A stretch of 43,801 nt of DNA. Source: Alphaproteobacteria bacterium. Its GTDB lineage: Bacteria; Pseudomonadota; Alphaproteobacteria; UBA2966. This document shows positions 1-8,556 of the stretch, one piece after another. How positions within the stretch are numbered: position 1 is the first letter of the stretch; each line of letters opens with the position of its first letter. A program made the position numbers and the translations under genes. Where the stretch lies: NCBI GenBank assembly GCA_021296255.1, contig JAGWAU010000019.1, forward strand, positions 1-43,801. Reading direction: 5' to 3'. Under the pieces are notes generated by a model that was given only the letters and a program-made list of their open reading frames with translations, searched no databases and was not told the DNA's origin.

Positions 1-2
1 CC

Positions 3-461
3 TATTCGGTCAAGAACGAACTCGGGGCCGACTACAAGCCGGGTCTCATATGGACCGGCTCGAACAAGGACGGAACCAAAGCCGACGACGCGAAGAAAGC
101 GTTCCATAGTGCCCATCGCTATCATGCCCGAGTGGGGTGGCCGGCGGACGAGAAACCGATCGACGGAGGCTTCGCTGCGGCGGAGCTCCCCATCCTGGCG
201 GACGGCACGCGGGGCGTTCGTTCGCTGCCGCTCTACGCGCTTTCGCCGGTATTCGTCGTTCAGTCCCGTAAGCCGCTGACTCCAACGGTCACGCTGAACC
301 TCTCGCCGGACACCGTCGATGAGAACGGTGGGATGAGCACGGTGACGGCGAGGCTGGACCGGGCGTCGAGCGCGTCGACCGTGGTGACGGTGACCGCCAC
401 GCCGGACGCTCCGGCGGAGACGGCGGATATCCAGCAGAGCGGGACCACGCTGACCGGGTGA
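3..461 (+). pseudogene. Calx-beta-repeat surface protein, fragment 1 (5' cut by window edge, ends at frameshift)
   Basis: The reading frame is open from base 3, so the gene begins outside the window. The first ~90 residues are unrecognised. From about base 280 a Calx-beta-like unit begins (motifs SPDTVDENGG, TARLDRASS, VVTVTA). The frame stops at 459-461, inside the unit. Comparison with the later copies shows why: they read ACC-ATCCCGGC-...-GG(T/C)GAGAG, whereas here ACC is followed directly by GGGTGAG, so about 8 bases are missing and the frame shifts. The next frame continues the repeat immediately (KTSTGTVTITAVD). I therefore read 3-3536 as one damaged gene in three pieces. Such proteins are usually exported and displayed on the cell surface. 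An assembly error cannot be excluded without reads, though an 8-base loss is not a typical homopolymer error. Confidence 0.7.
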
Positions 462-1640
462 GAAGACGAGCACGGGGACGGTGACGATCACGGCCGTCGA
501 CAACGAGGAGGATGCGCTCGACAAGACGGTGACTGTGTCGGGAGCGGCGGTCAACACACAGGGGGTGACGGGCCCCGAATCCGTGACGCTGACGATCCGC
601 GACGACGACGGCGAGACGGACAGGACAAGACCGACGGTGGAAATCACCCCCCCGGTGGGAGCGCAAAGGGGTTCGTTCGGGGTGACCATCGTCTTCAGCG
701 AGCCGGTCAAGTGGTTCAGGCTCGAGGACATCGCGGTCGACAACGGAGCGGCGGGCAACTTCACGGATGTGGGCGACGGTCTTGCCAAGACCTACTCGGC
801 GACCATCACGCCCGCGGCCAGGTTCAGAGGGACGGTGACGGTCAGCGTTCCGGAGAACGTCGCGACGGACTCGGACGGCGATCTCAACGAAGCGTCGCCG
901 CCGTGCCCGGTTGAAATCGTGGACCTTGACCCACCGCCACCGCCACCGCCGCCGCCCTTGTCCGAGGTCGCGCTGATCCTCTCACCGGACTCCATCGATG
1001 AGAACGGTGGGGTGAGCGTTGTGACGGCAAGGCTGGACCGGGCGTCGGGCACGTCGACCGTGGTGACAGTAGGCGCCTCGCCGACGCCTCCGGCGGAGGC
1101 GGGTGACTACCGGCTGAGAGGGACCACGCTGACCATCCCGGCAGGCCAGAGGACCAGCACCGGCAGGGTGACGATCACGGCAGTCGACAACGCGGTGGAC
1201 GCGCCCGACAAGACGGTGACGGTGTCGGGAACGGCGCGCAACACGCTGGGAGTGACGGGTCCGGAGCCGGTGACGCTGACGATCCGCGACGATGATGAGT
1301 CGCCGACGGTCACGCTGTCGCTGTCGCGGTCCTCGATTCCCGAGAACGGCGGAACGGCGACGGTGACGGCGAGGCAGGATCGGGCGTCGAGCGAGTCGAC
1401 GGTGGTGACGGTAGGCGCCTCGCCGACACCTCCGGCGGACGCAGGCGACTACCGCCTGAGCGCGGAGCCCATCCTGACCATCCCGGCGGGCGAGAGGGTG
1501 AGTACCGGCACGGTGACGATTGCGGCCGTGGACAACACGGTGGCCGAGCCCGACAAGACGGTGACCGTGTCGGGGACGGCGCGCAACACGCAGGGGGTGA
1601 CCGGCCCCGAACCGGTGGCGCTGACGATCGAAGACGATGA
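280..1640 (+). repeat. Three Calx-beta-like units of about 330 bp, interrupted by an Ig-like domain
   Basis: Near-identical units occur at about 280-612, 961-1293 and 1303-1635. Each translates to a domain opening with SxDxxDENGG or SxSSIPENGG, then TARxDRASS, VVTVGASPTPPAEAGDY, TIPAG, TGTVTITAVDN, DKTVTVSGTARN, GVTGPEPVTLTI and a DDD terminus. The acidic triplet is the calcium-site-like end typical of Calx-beta folds. Units 2 and 3 are adjacent; unit 1 is separated by the Ig-like domain and proline linker, and carries the 8-base deletion. The high DNA identity makes slippage or recombination between units a plausible cause of the damage. Confidence 0.75.
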
Positions 1641-2139
1641 CGCTTCCGCCTTCCGAAGGCGTCTGAACCGGGTCGTCCGGGAGCTCCTGCCGCGCGTCAA
1701 CCAGGCGATGGTCGACAGCACGCACGCCGCCATCACGGACCGCCTCGCTTCGGCGCCCTCATGCGTGGAAGCGGCGAACCTCGCCGGTCAATCGAGCCTC
1801 CACCAGGCCCTGCAATCGAACGCACAAGCCCTTGAGGACGGCACCTTGCGGGCTGAGCAGGCGCTTTCCGGCACGTCATTCGTGCTGCCGCTCTCCGACC
1901 AGTCCACGCCGATGCGGCTGGCCTGTCTCTGGGGCAGTGGCGACTACCGCGCCATGGCGGGCGGCGGCGATCGCGTGGTGACGTGGGACGGCGATATCGT
2001 CGGCGCCCGGCTCGGGGCCGATATGCGGATGCGGGACGATGTTCTGACGGGCGTGGCGGTGTCGTGGTCGAAGGGTGCATTCGACTGGACGGACCGGGGC
2101 GGCGAGAAGTGGGTCGAGGTACCTACGAGAGCCGGATGA
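463..2139 (+). pseudogene. Calx-beta-repeat surface protein, fragment 2 (repeats plus start of barrel domain)
   Basis: This frame continues the repeat cut at 461. In order it shows: the end of repeat 1; an Ig-like domain at about 630-925 (motifs FSEPVKWF, LEDIAVDNG, ATDSDGDL), as seen in bacterial surface proteins; a nine-proline linker near 932-958; two further complete Calx-beta-like units at about 961-1290 and 1303-1635; and the beginning of an autotransporter-like barrel region (LACLWGSGDYRAM, GARLGADMRM, LTGVAVSWSKGAFDW). It ends at TGA 2137-2139 because one base, most likely a G, is missing in GTCGAGGTACC near 2115. Restoring it joins this frame to EGTYESRMTSVHPY in the next piece, a typical barrel sequence. 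The only nearby start codon is GTG 481, without a convincing ribosome binding site, so independent expression is doubtful. Confidence 0.72.
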
Positions 2140-3536
2140 CGAGCGTGCACCCCTATGTGGGCTGGTCCGCGAACGAGCGGCTCGGGATTTGGGCAACGAC
2201 AGGCTTTGGAGAGGGCGATATCGAGATCGACGATGCGCAGGCCGGCCGGCACGAGAGCCGCGTCTCTATGCGGACGGCGGCGGCGGGTGCGCGCGCCGAG
2301 ATGCTCGCGAACGACCGTCTGATCGCGGGAGGCACGACGCTGCTCAGGCTCAAGACCGAAGGCTCCGCGGCGCGCGCCGAGGCGGAGGGCGGTGACTTGA
2401 TCGACCCGCTCACCGTGGACACCAACAGGCTGCGTCTGACTGTGGAGGCGAGCCACGTCCGGTCGCTGGACGGGGGCGGCCAATTGACCCCGATGCTCGA
2501 GGCGGGCGTTCGTCACGACGGCGGCGACGGGGAGACCGGCTTCGGTCTGGAGCTGGGCGGCGGCCTGCACTACGCAGATCCTGCCCTGGGGTTCACGGCA
2601 GAGACCCGAACCCGGGTTCTGGCAACGCGCCGCCACGACTACGAGGAGTGGGGAATCGGTGGCCTGGTGCGGCTCGATCCGGGAGCCGACGGGACCGGCT
2701 TGTCGTTCAGCTTGATGCCGACCTGGGGCGAGACGGAGAGCGGCACGCGGCACCTGTGGGAGCAAGTCGTGACGGCGGACGAGCCGGCCAATCGCAACGC
2801 CCTCGACGGGCGCGTGAGGGCGGAGGTCGGATATGGACTGGCGGCCTTTGACGGAGCCGGGATCGTCACGCCCCAAATGGGCCTCTCGCTCACGGATGGA
2901 GACCGCGAGTGGCTTGCCGGGATGCGGTTTCGGATGGGTGCGCTCGACGGCAACTTCACGGGCGCGCTGGCGCGGAGCGCATCCGGCGAGTCCGACTATC
3001 GCGTCGGTATCGCGTTGAGCCTGCCGCTCGGCGGCGGATCTGCAGGCGGGTCCGGGCAACCCGAGGAGCAACAGTCCCGACCGATGTCTGCGCAGCCGGC
3101 CCTGCGGTTGGGGACGAGTGCACCGGCGAAGCCGGAGCCTGGCATGACTTCTTCGTCCGCAGCCGCCCGACCGGCGCCGGTGCCGGTGCCAGGACCGGCG
3201 GCGAAGCAGCCATCCGGGCTCCCGGCCCCGGAGCGGGTTGCCGCCCCTGCGGCCGAGTCGGTCGCGGAGCCTTCCTCTGCGCCGCGCTGGCGCGTGCAGC
3301 TCGGCGCGTTCTCCGACGAGGCGAACGCGGTCAGGGCAAGGACCGCGCTCGAATCCACGCTCGACGACATCCTCGTCCGTGCCCGGCACGCGCTCGTCGT
3401 CGACAGCTCGAAAGCCGACGAACTCGCGCGCGTCGTCATCGCCGATGCGTTCACCGGACGCGGAACGGCCGCCGCGCTCTGCGCGGCAATCGAGGCCCGC
3501 GGGCCGGACTGCTACGCCGCGCCGTTCCGGCGGTAG
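2116..3536 (+). pseudogene. Calx-beta-repeat surface protein, fragment 3 (autotransporter-like barrel plus C-terminal SPOR domain)
   Basis: This frame (also open upstream from ATG-like 1983) carries the rest of the barrel: alternating aromatic/polar strands such as TSVHPYVGWSANERLGIWATTG, repeated GGxTLLRL- and ASHVRSL-like segments, and a closing strand SDYRVGIALSLPLGG at about 2990-3030. Instead of ending there as classical autotransporters do, the protein continues through a Pro/Ala-rich linker (about 3040-3280). It then has a SPOR-like domain (WRVQLGAFSDEANAVRARTALE, about 3286-3533). SPOR domains bind denuded peptidoglycan glycan strands in the periplasm. The arrangement suggests an outer-membrane barrel tethered to the cell wall by its C-terminus. 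It is separated from fragment 2 by a single-base deletion near 2115, so the full protein is made only if the frame is intact in the real genome. Confidence 0.7.
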
Positions 3537-3556
3537 TCGAACGGCGGAGCCACGAA

Positions 3557-3578
3557 CCCGGAAGGGCTTCCTGCCGGG
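3557..3578 (+). terminator. Hairpin just after the surface-protein gene
   Basis: CCCGGAAGG - GCTT - CCTGCCGGG forms eight base pairs around one A-G mismatch, starting 20 bases after the TAG at 3534-3536. No U-run follows, so it may be a 3' RNA-stabilising hairpin rather than an intrinsic terminator. Apart from this hairpin I see nothing recognisable between 3537 and 4034. Confidence 0.35.
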
Positions 3579-4047
3579 CCAGTTGGATCTCAGGCGTGCA
3601 GCCCACATCCTCGGCCTGCCGTCCGGCTACCGGAAGTGACGAAGTCGTCCGCTCGATCCTCGACATCATGTACGCGGACGCGCCGTACACCCGGCGGCGC
3701 CCGGACCGACGAGAAAAGGTTGTCCCGTGCCGGCGTCGGGCTGGTCGGGTGGTTCGTTGCCTTGCCCCGGGACTTGCGTTTGCCGGACGCGATGCTGCGA
3801 CCGCCATGGAACCTCACCGAAATCGAGGGTCCCCCCTGTTGACTACCGGGACAACCTCCACCGGGTCCAATTCGGCTTACCGGTTGGGATCGTTCCACCA
3901 GCCGGAGCCGGAGCCGTCGGGTGCAGCAACCCGCGATCTTGCTATTGGCCACGGCTGCCGCAAATATTCTCGCTCAGTCGTTGCCGGACGTCCTTCGCGC
4001 GGCCGGTCAAAGGTGATTCAGGACCAGGGAGTTTGGAGGTACTTGTC

Positions 4048-4509
4048 TTGGCCGGGCCAACTCACGAATCCCACGCCCCGGATGCCGGGCGCTGGCAATA
4101 TCAGATACGCGTCGAACTGACCGATGGAACCGCGGAGGCGGCAAGGCGGGGGGAGAGCGCTCCGAACCTCAAACCTCTCGCCGACATACTGGAACGGCAC
4201 GATGCGGATCTCAAATGCCAATACGATGCCTTCGCCGGCTATTGCGCCGAAGCGGAGCAACGGGGCATCGACAAATATCCGCTGTACGCCTGGACCAAGG
4301 CCACGATAGAAGATTCCGCCAAGAAGGCGAAGTACACCAAATCCTTCACGATTCACGTCAAGGGCGAAGAAGTCTATGCCAAGGAAAGGGCCGAGGCGCT
4401 GGAGGCGGATTTAAGGCCTCTGGTCGGCGGCAAGGTCGTGACGAAAATGGCAAAGCATGACACCAATCCAGCAAACAACCCGCAGCAGCCGAAACGGTAT
4501 CGCTCTTGA
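4048..4509 (+). CDS. Small soluble protein of unknown function (153 residues)
   Basis: The frame is open far upstream, but that part has the Cys/Pro/Ser-rich look of non-coding GC-rich DNA. Protein-like sequence starts near 4048, where TTG is preceded by a perfect GGAGGT at 4035-4040, seven bases away, so I take TTG 4048 as the start. From residue ~12 the sequence is hydrophilic and Lys/Glu/Asp-rich. Recognisable elements are an amphipathic segment (LKPLADILERHDADL), a Tyr/Cys patch (CQYDAFAGYC) and a lysine-rich stretch (KKAKYTKSFTIHVKG) followed by a helical KERAEALEADLRPL. It has no signal peptide or membrane segment. I do not recognise the family. It stands alone between the broken surface gene and a converging operon. 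The 347 bases after it (4510-4856) show no gene I can support. Confidence 0.55.
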   Translation: MAGPTHESHAPDAGRWQYQIRVELTDGTAEAARRGESAPNLKPLADILERHDADLKCQYDAFAGYCAEAEQRGIDKYPLYAWTKATIEDSAKKAKYTKSFTIHVKGEEVYAKERAEALEADLRPLVGGKVVTKMAKHDTNPANNPQQPKRYRS

Positions 4510-4856
4510 GGATCAGCCGCTCCCATCCGCCGGGGCATTTGCGACGCTGTAGAACGCGTCGGCCAACGTGCCGGGCCGGAGGATTGCCGTGCCGACCTCG
4601 ACTATCGCCCCGGCTGCGGGAACCGGCGCATCGACGTCACGATGCTCTTCGGCTATCGCCGTACACCCGCCCAGGAAATCCCGGGCCGGATGCGTGACCG
4701 GCAAGCCCATGCGCGGTCTCGATGCGGGTCGGACCGCGGCCAGGCAACGATGTCAGGCTGTCGCGCGACGTGCGGCAGAACCGGTCCGGCGGTTCGGAAA
4801 CGCCTCGAACTCCCCCCAAAAAACCATCCCGAATACAGTCCCGGAGTCGTCTGGAT

Positions 4857-5822
4857 TCACTGGTCGTGACCGGATCGCGGTACGCTCGGGCGCGGGGCGA
4901 TGTCACGAAGATTGGCTCGCTCGACGAGCGCCTCTCCCATCGGTGCCGGCTCCTCGTCTTCGGCAACAGCCACCCACACCTTGAGGCTCGACTCTCCGCC
5001 ACCGTACACGACGCCTCGGGTCGGTGAGGCGTCGTCGTAGTCCCGACCGACAGCGGTGCGGATATGCCGGTGATCGACGCGTGTATCGTTGGTCGGATCG
5101 ATCCCGATCCAACCCATGTCCGGGAGCAGAAACTCGGCCCACGAATGGCTGGCGCCGACTTGCGCCTGCTCGCCCCTCGCTCCCTCGAGGTGGAGATACC
5201 CCGACACGTAACGGCTCGGAATCCCCCAAGACCGGGCGATGGCGATCATCACGTGGGTGTAGTCCTGACAGACGCCACGCCCCGTCTCCAAGACTTGCTC
5301 GATAGATGAATCAACAGCGGTGCTTCCCGGTTCGTAGGTGAACGCGGCATGGAGGGTCGAGGCGGTTTCCAGGAGCGAGCACAGAGGGCCGGCACCGCGA
5401 CGGATACCGTTGGTCGCGGTAAACGAGTCGAGCGCCCGGCAGGGGTACGCGAAGCGACTAGGCCTCAAGTAATCCCAGTGGCGAACCGGATCCACCATGT
5501 CCGCCAGCGAGTCCCAACTCTCCCTTTCCGACCTCCCCACGGGAGCCGGCGCGTCGGCTATCTCGACCTGCGACCGCGAACGCACGATTGCCCGCCGGTG
5601 CGCCCGATGGACGTTGAACAGGTGACAGACATTACCGAACGAATCTTCGAAGGCGGCAGGAGATGCGAACGGATCAATGTGGAGGTTGAATGCCAATATC
5701 CGCTGGCGTTGGTCCTCACGCGGCCGCAGCCGGAGTACCATCAGGCTTCCGTGCGCCGGATCCTGGTAGTTGAATTCGGAGACGTGCTTGACCAGGTACC
5801 GTCGCGCTCCCTGCGCACTCAT
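4857..5822 (-). CDS. Transglutaminase family protein (cysteine protease/transglutaminase fold)
   Basis: This 321-residue protein has the two-part layout of bacterial transglutaminase-like enzymes. An N-terminal beta domain (about 8-90, with LRLRPREDQRQ and the PFASPAAFEDSFGN motif) precedes the core. The core holds the catalytic triad: Cys185 in GRGVCQDYTH, His226 in ASHSWAEF and Asp242 in GIDPTND. Family members act as peptidases, amidases or transamidases; the substrate is unknown. No signal peptide is seen, so it is probably cytoplasmic. Its ATG overlaps the TGA of the upstream alpha-E gene by four bases (ATGA, 5819-5822), indicating translational coupling. It is the third gene of the conserved circularly-permuted-ATP-grasp/alpha-E/transglutaminase set, which is thought to make or trim a peptide-like amide product. 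The family call is firm; the reaction is not. Confidence 0.9.
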   Translation of the reverse strand: MSAQGARRYLVKHVSEFNYQDPAHGSLMVLRLRPREDQRQRILAFNLHIDPFASPAAFEDSFGNVCHLFNVHRAHRRAIVRSRSQVEIADAPAPVGRSERESWDSLADMVDPVRHWDYLRPSRFAYPCRALDSFTATNGIRRGAGPLCSLLETASTLHAAFTYEPGSTAVDSSIEQVLETGRGVCQDYTHVMIAIARSWGIPSRYVSGYLHLEGARGEQAQVGASHSWAEFLLPDMGWIGIDPTNDTRVDHRHIRTAVGRDYDDASPTRGVVYGGGESSLKVWVAVAEDEEPAPMGEALVERANLRDIAPRPSVPRSGHDQ

Positions 5823-6799
5823 GGTTTCGGGCTATCCTCTATCGCGTAGTCGAAATAGGCCGCCTCGACATCGTCGTGGAGCTTACGGCATGAGTCTCGG
5901 ATTTCCATGAGCGTTGCTCTCGTGGCGTCATCGTCCTCGGGGTCCCGGTTTGGCCAATCGTAGTCGATGCGCGCTGCCATGCGTCCCGCCCTGCGTCCCG
6001 CCTCGACGGCAAGCGGCTGGTGTGAGGAGATCGCGTCGAGCGCATCCCAGACCCGCGCCAAGGCGTATCGGATCGAGCGAGAAAGCAGTGGATCGGCAAC
6101 GACGAGATCGACCACGGCCGTGGGCTGGAACTGAAGTGAATGGAGGCGGCTGTATGCGACCCGCGCGTCGCAGATTTGAAGCAAAGAGCGCCAGACCGAT
6201 TCGATATGGTATTCACTGGTCGGGAAGACGGCTAGCTGGGCGTCTACCAGTGCAGCAACAAGCTGAGCCCGTTCGACGAAACGACCGAGCTGCATGAAAT
6301 GCCAGCCGCCATCTCGATACATGGTGCTGTCGGTGATGCCCGAAAAGGTTCGGATCGCGTTCTCCGTACGCAGATAGAATTCTTCCGGCCGGTCTCTCCA
6401 GATGTCATCGACCTCGATATCGCGCAGGCCGAGAAACGCGATATTGAGGCAAGACCACATGTCCTTGCCGATGACGTTACGTACTTGGCGGGCGTTCTCC
6501 CGAGCTGCGGCGAGACAGTTCCGGATGCCATCGGGATTGCCGGGCTCGAAGGTCAGGTCGGCGGCGAGTGTATAGGCGTCCGCCAGCATGAATTGCTCGT
6601 CCCCGAGATTCGATTCCAGATTGCCTCCCGCCGGTGTGCGGACGAGCCCGATGTACAGGCGCCGCCAACACCGGTCTATCTCCTCGACCGGCCTATCCTC
6701 AAGAACTCCGAACTGGTCCGCGAGCAGACGACAGCTGTGCTGCGCCCGTTCGAGGTAGCGGCCAATCCAGTAGAGCCCCCGGGCGCTCCGCGACAGCAT
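5819..6799 (-). CDS. Alpha-E domain protein (DUF403 type)
   Basis: This 326-residue, mostly alpha-helical protein opens with the family hallmark LSRSARGLYWIGRYLERAQH and carries the typical later blocks RENARQVRNVIGKDMWSCLN, TMYRDGGWHFMQLGRFVERA and LDAISSHQPL. I chose ATG 6799 because it begins the conserved block and lies four bases after the stop of the ATP-grasp gene. An upstream extension to 6973 would lie wholly inside that gene and shows no protein-like sequence. Alpha-E proteins almost always accompany a circularly permuted ATP-grasp enzyme and a transglutaminase, and are presumed to act in the same peptide-ligation pathway. No enzymatic activity has been demonstrated to my knowledge. 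Confidence 0.88.
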   Translation of the reverse strand: MLSRSARGLYWIGRYLERAQHSCRLLADQFGVLEDRPVEEIDRCWRRLYIGLVRTPAGGNLESNLGDEQFMLADAYTLAADLTFEPGNPDGIRNCLAAARENARQVRNVIGKDMWSCLNIAFLGLRDIEVDDIWRDRPEEFYLRTENAIRTFSGITDSTMYRDGGWHFMQLGRFVERAQLVAALVDAQLAVFPTSEYHIESVWRSLLQICDARVAYSRLHSLQFQPTAVVDLVVADPLLSRSIRYALARVWDALDAISSHQPLAVEAGRRAGRMAARIDYDWPNRDPEDDDATRATLMEIRDSCRKLHDDVEAAYFDYAIEDSPKP

Positions 6800-6803
6800 A
6801 TCG

Positions 6804-8249
6804 TTACGCGGACAACACCCAGAGATCTTTTCCGCCGCCACCCTGACTTGAATTGACGACGAGCGAGCCGGGGGTAAGGGCAACCCGGCAGAAGGCTCCC
6901 GGAACCAGGTGCGTTTCGCGCCCCCGCAGCACGAAGGGGCGGAGGTCGACATGACGCGGCGCGGTGCCATCATCCGTCAGACAAGGTGCGCAGGAGAGGT
7001 CCAGGGTGGGTTGGGATATGAAGTTGGCCGGGTTTTTCCGAATCTCTTCGGCATAAGCCGCGCGCTCGGCAGGCGTGGCGTGCGGTCCGACCAGCATTCC
7101 ATGGCCGCCCGAGCCGCCGACCACCTTGACGACCAGCTGATCGAGGTTATCGAGCGTGTATTCCATCTGTTCGGGGTCTCGGCAAAGGTGCGTCTCGACG
7201 TTGGCGAGCAACGGCTCCTCGTTCAGGAAATAGCGGATCATGTCGGGAACGTAGGCATAGACACTCTTGTCGTCAGCCACTCCGGTCCCCGGGGCGTTGG
7301 CGATGGCGACATTTCCAAGCCGGTAGGCGTAGAAAAGCCCGGACGTGCCGAGCTGCGAGTCGGGACGGAAAGCCAACGGGTCGAGGAAGTCATCGTCGAT
7401 CCGGCGATAGATAACGTCGACGCGCCGTAGTCCGCCCGTCGTCCGCATGTAGACGAATCCATTGTGGACCAGCAGATCTCTCCCCTCCACGAGTTCCACA
7501 CCCATTTCACGGGCCAGAAACATGTGTTCGTAGAACGCCGAATTGTGCACGCCCGGAGTCAGAAGGACGATGCAGGGATCGGAAATGCCGTTCGGCGCGA
7601 GCTCAGCCAGGGTTTGACGGAGCAGCGTGCCGTAGTGCTCGATGCTGCGTACGCGATGCCGACGGAACAGGTTGCGAAGACTGGTTTTCACCGTCCGGCG
7701 ATTGGCCAGCATGTAAGAGACCCCGGACGGCACGCGTAAATTGTCCTCCAGGACCAAGAAGCCGTCGCGCGTCCGCACGAGGTCGGTCCCGCAGACACAA
7801 ACGTAGGTGCCGTGGGGGACCCGAATGCCGCGCATGTCGATGCGGTACTGAGAGCAGTCGCGCACCAGGTCCACGGGTATGACGCCGTCCTCGAGTATCC
7901 GCCCAGGACCGTAGATATCGGCCAGGAACAGGTTCAGCGCCTCAAGCCGTTGCCGCAGTCCGCGTTCGATGAAATTCCAATCGTCGGCGTCGATCAGCCG
8001 TGGGAGGACGTCGATCGGAATGATCCGTTCCTGCGCGCCCTTCTCGTCGTAGACGGAAAACGTGATGCCGTCTTGCAGGAACGATCGCTCCGCGCGTTCC
8101 TGCATGTTCGCCACCTCGACATGAGTCATGCCCCCAAGAGCTGTCCACAGCTCCCGGCAGTGTTCGCGGGGAGTCCCCGCGTCATCGAACATCTCGTCGT
8201 AGAAGGCGGGGTCGGTCTCGTAACCGTCGAAAAGATGCCCACCGCCCAT
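6804..8249 (-). CDS. Circularly permuted type 2 ATP-grasp protein (DUF404/DUF407 type)
   Basis: The protein has about 481 residues from ATG 8249, or 503 from GTG 8315. I prefer 8249 because family members normally begin near the FDGYETDPAFYDEMFDD block and are about 470-480 residues long. Typical motifs follow in order: GITFSVYDEKGAQERIIPIDVLPR, LEDNLRVPSGVSYMLANRR, LLTPGVHNSAFYEHMFLAREMGVELVEGRDL, a VDVIYRRIDDDFLDP block, and near the C-terminus VVKVVGGSGGHGMLVGP, the glycine-rich ATP-binding loop moved by permutation. ATP-grasp amidoligases join a carboxylate to an amine through an acyl-phosphate. It is the first gene of a three-gene operon (4-base gap, then 4-base overlap) and is probably transcribed from the 8316-8556 region. 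Confidence 0.9.
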   Translation of the reverse strand: MGGGHLFDGYETDPAFYDEMFDDAGTPREHCRELWTALGGMTHVEVANMQERAERSFLQDGITFSVYDEKGAQERIIPIDVLPRLIDADDWNFIERGLRQRLEALNLFLADIYGPGRILEDGVIPVDLVRDCSQYRIDMRGIRVPHGTYVCVCGTDLVRTRDGFLVLEDNLRVPSGVSYMLANRRTVKTSLRNLFRRHRVRSIEHYGTLLRQTLAELAPNGISDPCIVLLTPGVHNSAFYEHMFLAREMGVELVEGRDLLVHNGFVYMRTTGGLRRVDVIYRRIDDDFLDPLAFRPDSQLGTSGLFYAYRLGNVAIANAPGTGVADDKSVYAYVPDMIRYFLNEEPLLANVETHLCRDPEQMEYTLDNLDQLVVKVVGGSGGHGMLVGPHATPAERAAYAEEIRKNPANFISQPTLDLSCAPCLTDDGTAPRHVDLRPFVLRGRETHLVPGAFCRVALTPGSLVVNSSQGGGGKDLWVLSA

Positions 8250-8468
8250 CTGATCACCGCTCGCCGCCGATACGACCGACGGCGGCACTACCTCGTTCGG
8301 CTTTTTCGGTTCCACGCCGTGCTACCGGTCACACCCATCACCGGTGCAACGCGACATGACTGCGGCAACCGTAACACAGTCGATTCCGGGTAGCAATCGG
8401 ACCTGAAGCGGTCAGTATTCTTCCGGCCGTCGAGTCGCGGAAGTCGGGTCACGGTTGCCCAGGGCATA

Positions 8469-8507
8469 TTGAGTAAAGGGGTGGGGGATGGATAACCTGA
8501 TATCAGG
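8469..8507 (+). promoter_or_regulatory. Candidate promoter overlapped by a perfect 12-bp palindrome, upstream of the methyltransferase
   Basis: TTGAGT (8469-8474), an 18-base spacer and TAACCT (8493-8498) form a weak sigma-70-like promoter. CCTGATATCAGG at 8496-8507 is a perfect palindrome overlapping the -10 element, the geometry of a repressor dimer site. It lies in the 8316-8556 gap that divides the minus-strand ATP-grasp operon from the plus-strand methyltransferase. The same gap has two copies of ACCGGT (8324-8329 and 8340-8345) close to the ATP-grasp start. No cognate regulator gene is present in the window. Confidence 0.35.
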
Positions 8508-8556
8508 ATTTGCCACGGATAGTGGCTGGCTGTAGCGGATCGAGGGAGAGCAGGCA

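Noticed and set aside
1944..3608. Very long antisense frames, for example 1944-3608 minus, 16026-17759 plus, 25197-27227 minus, 28283-30829 plus and 39268-41067 minus
   Set aside because: They lie opposite well-recognised genes, have Arg/His/Gly/Asp-skewed composition typical of reverse-strand high-GC DNA, and show no motifs.
3727..4047. Upstream extension of the small unknown gene to an ATG at 3727
   Set aside because: The extension is Cys/Pro/Gly-rich with no protein-like pattern, whereas a perfect GGAGGT precedes TTG 4048.
4513..4710. 65-codon minus-strand frame downstream of the small unknown gene
   Set aside because: No convincing ribosome binding site or recognisable motif; composition not distinguishable from chance.
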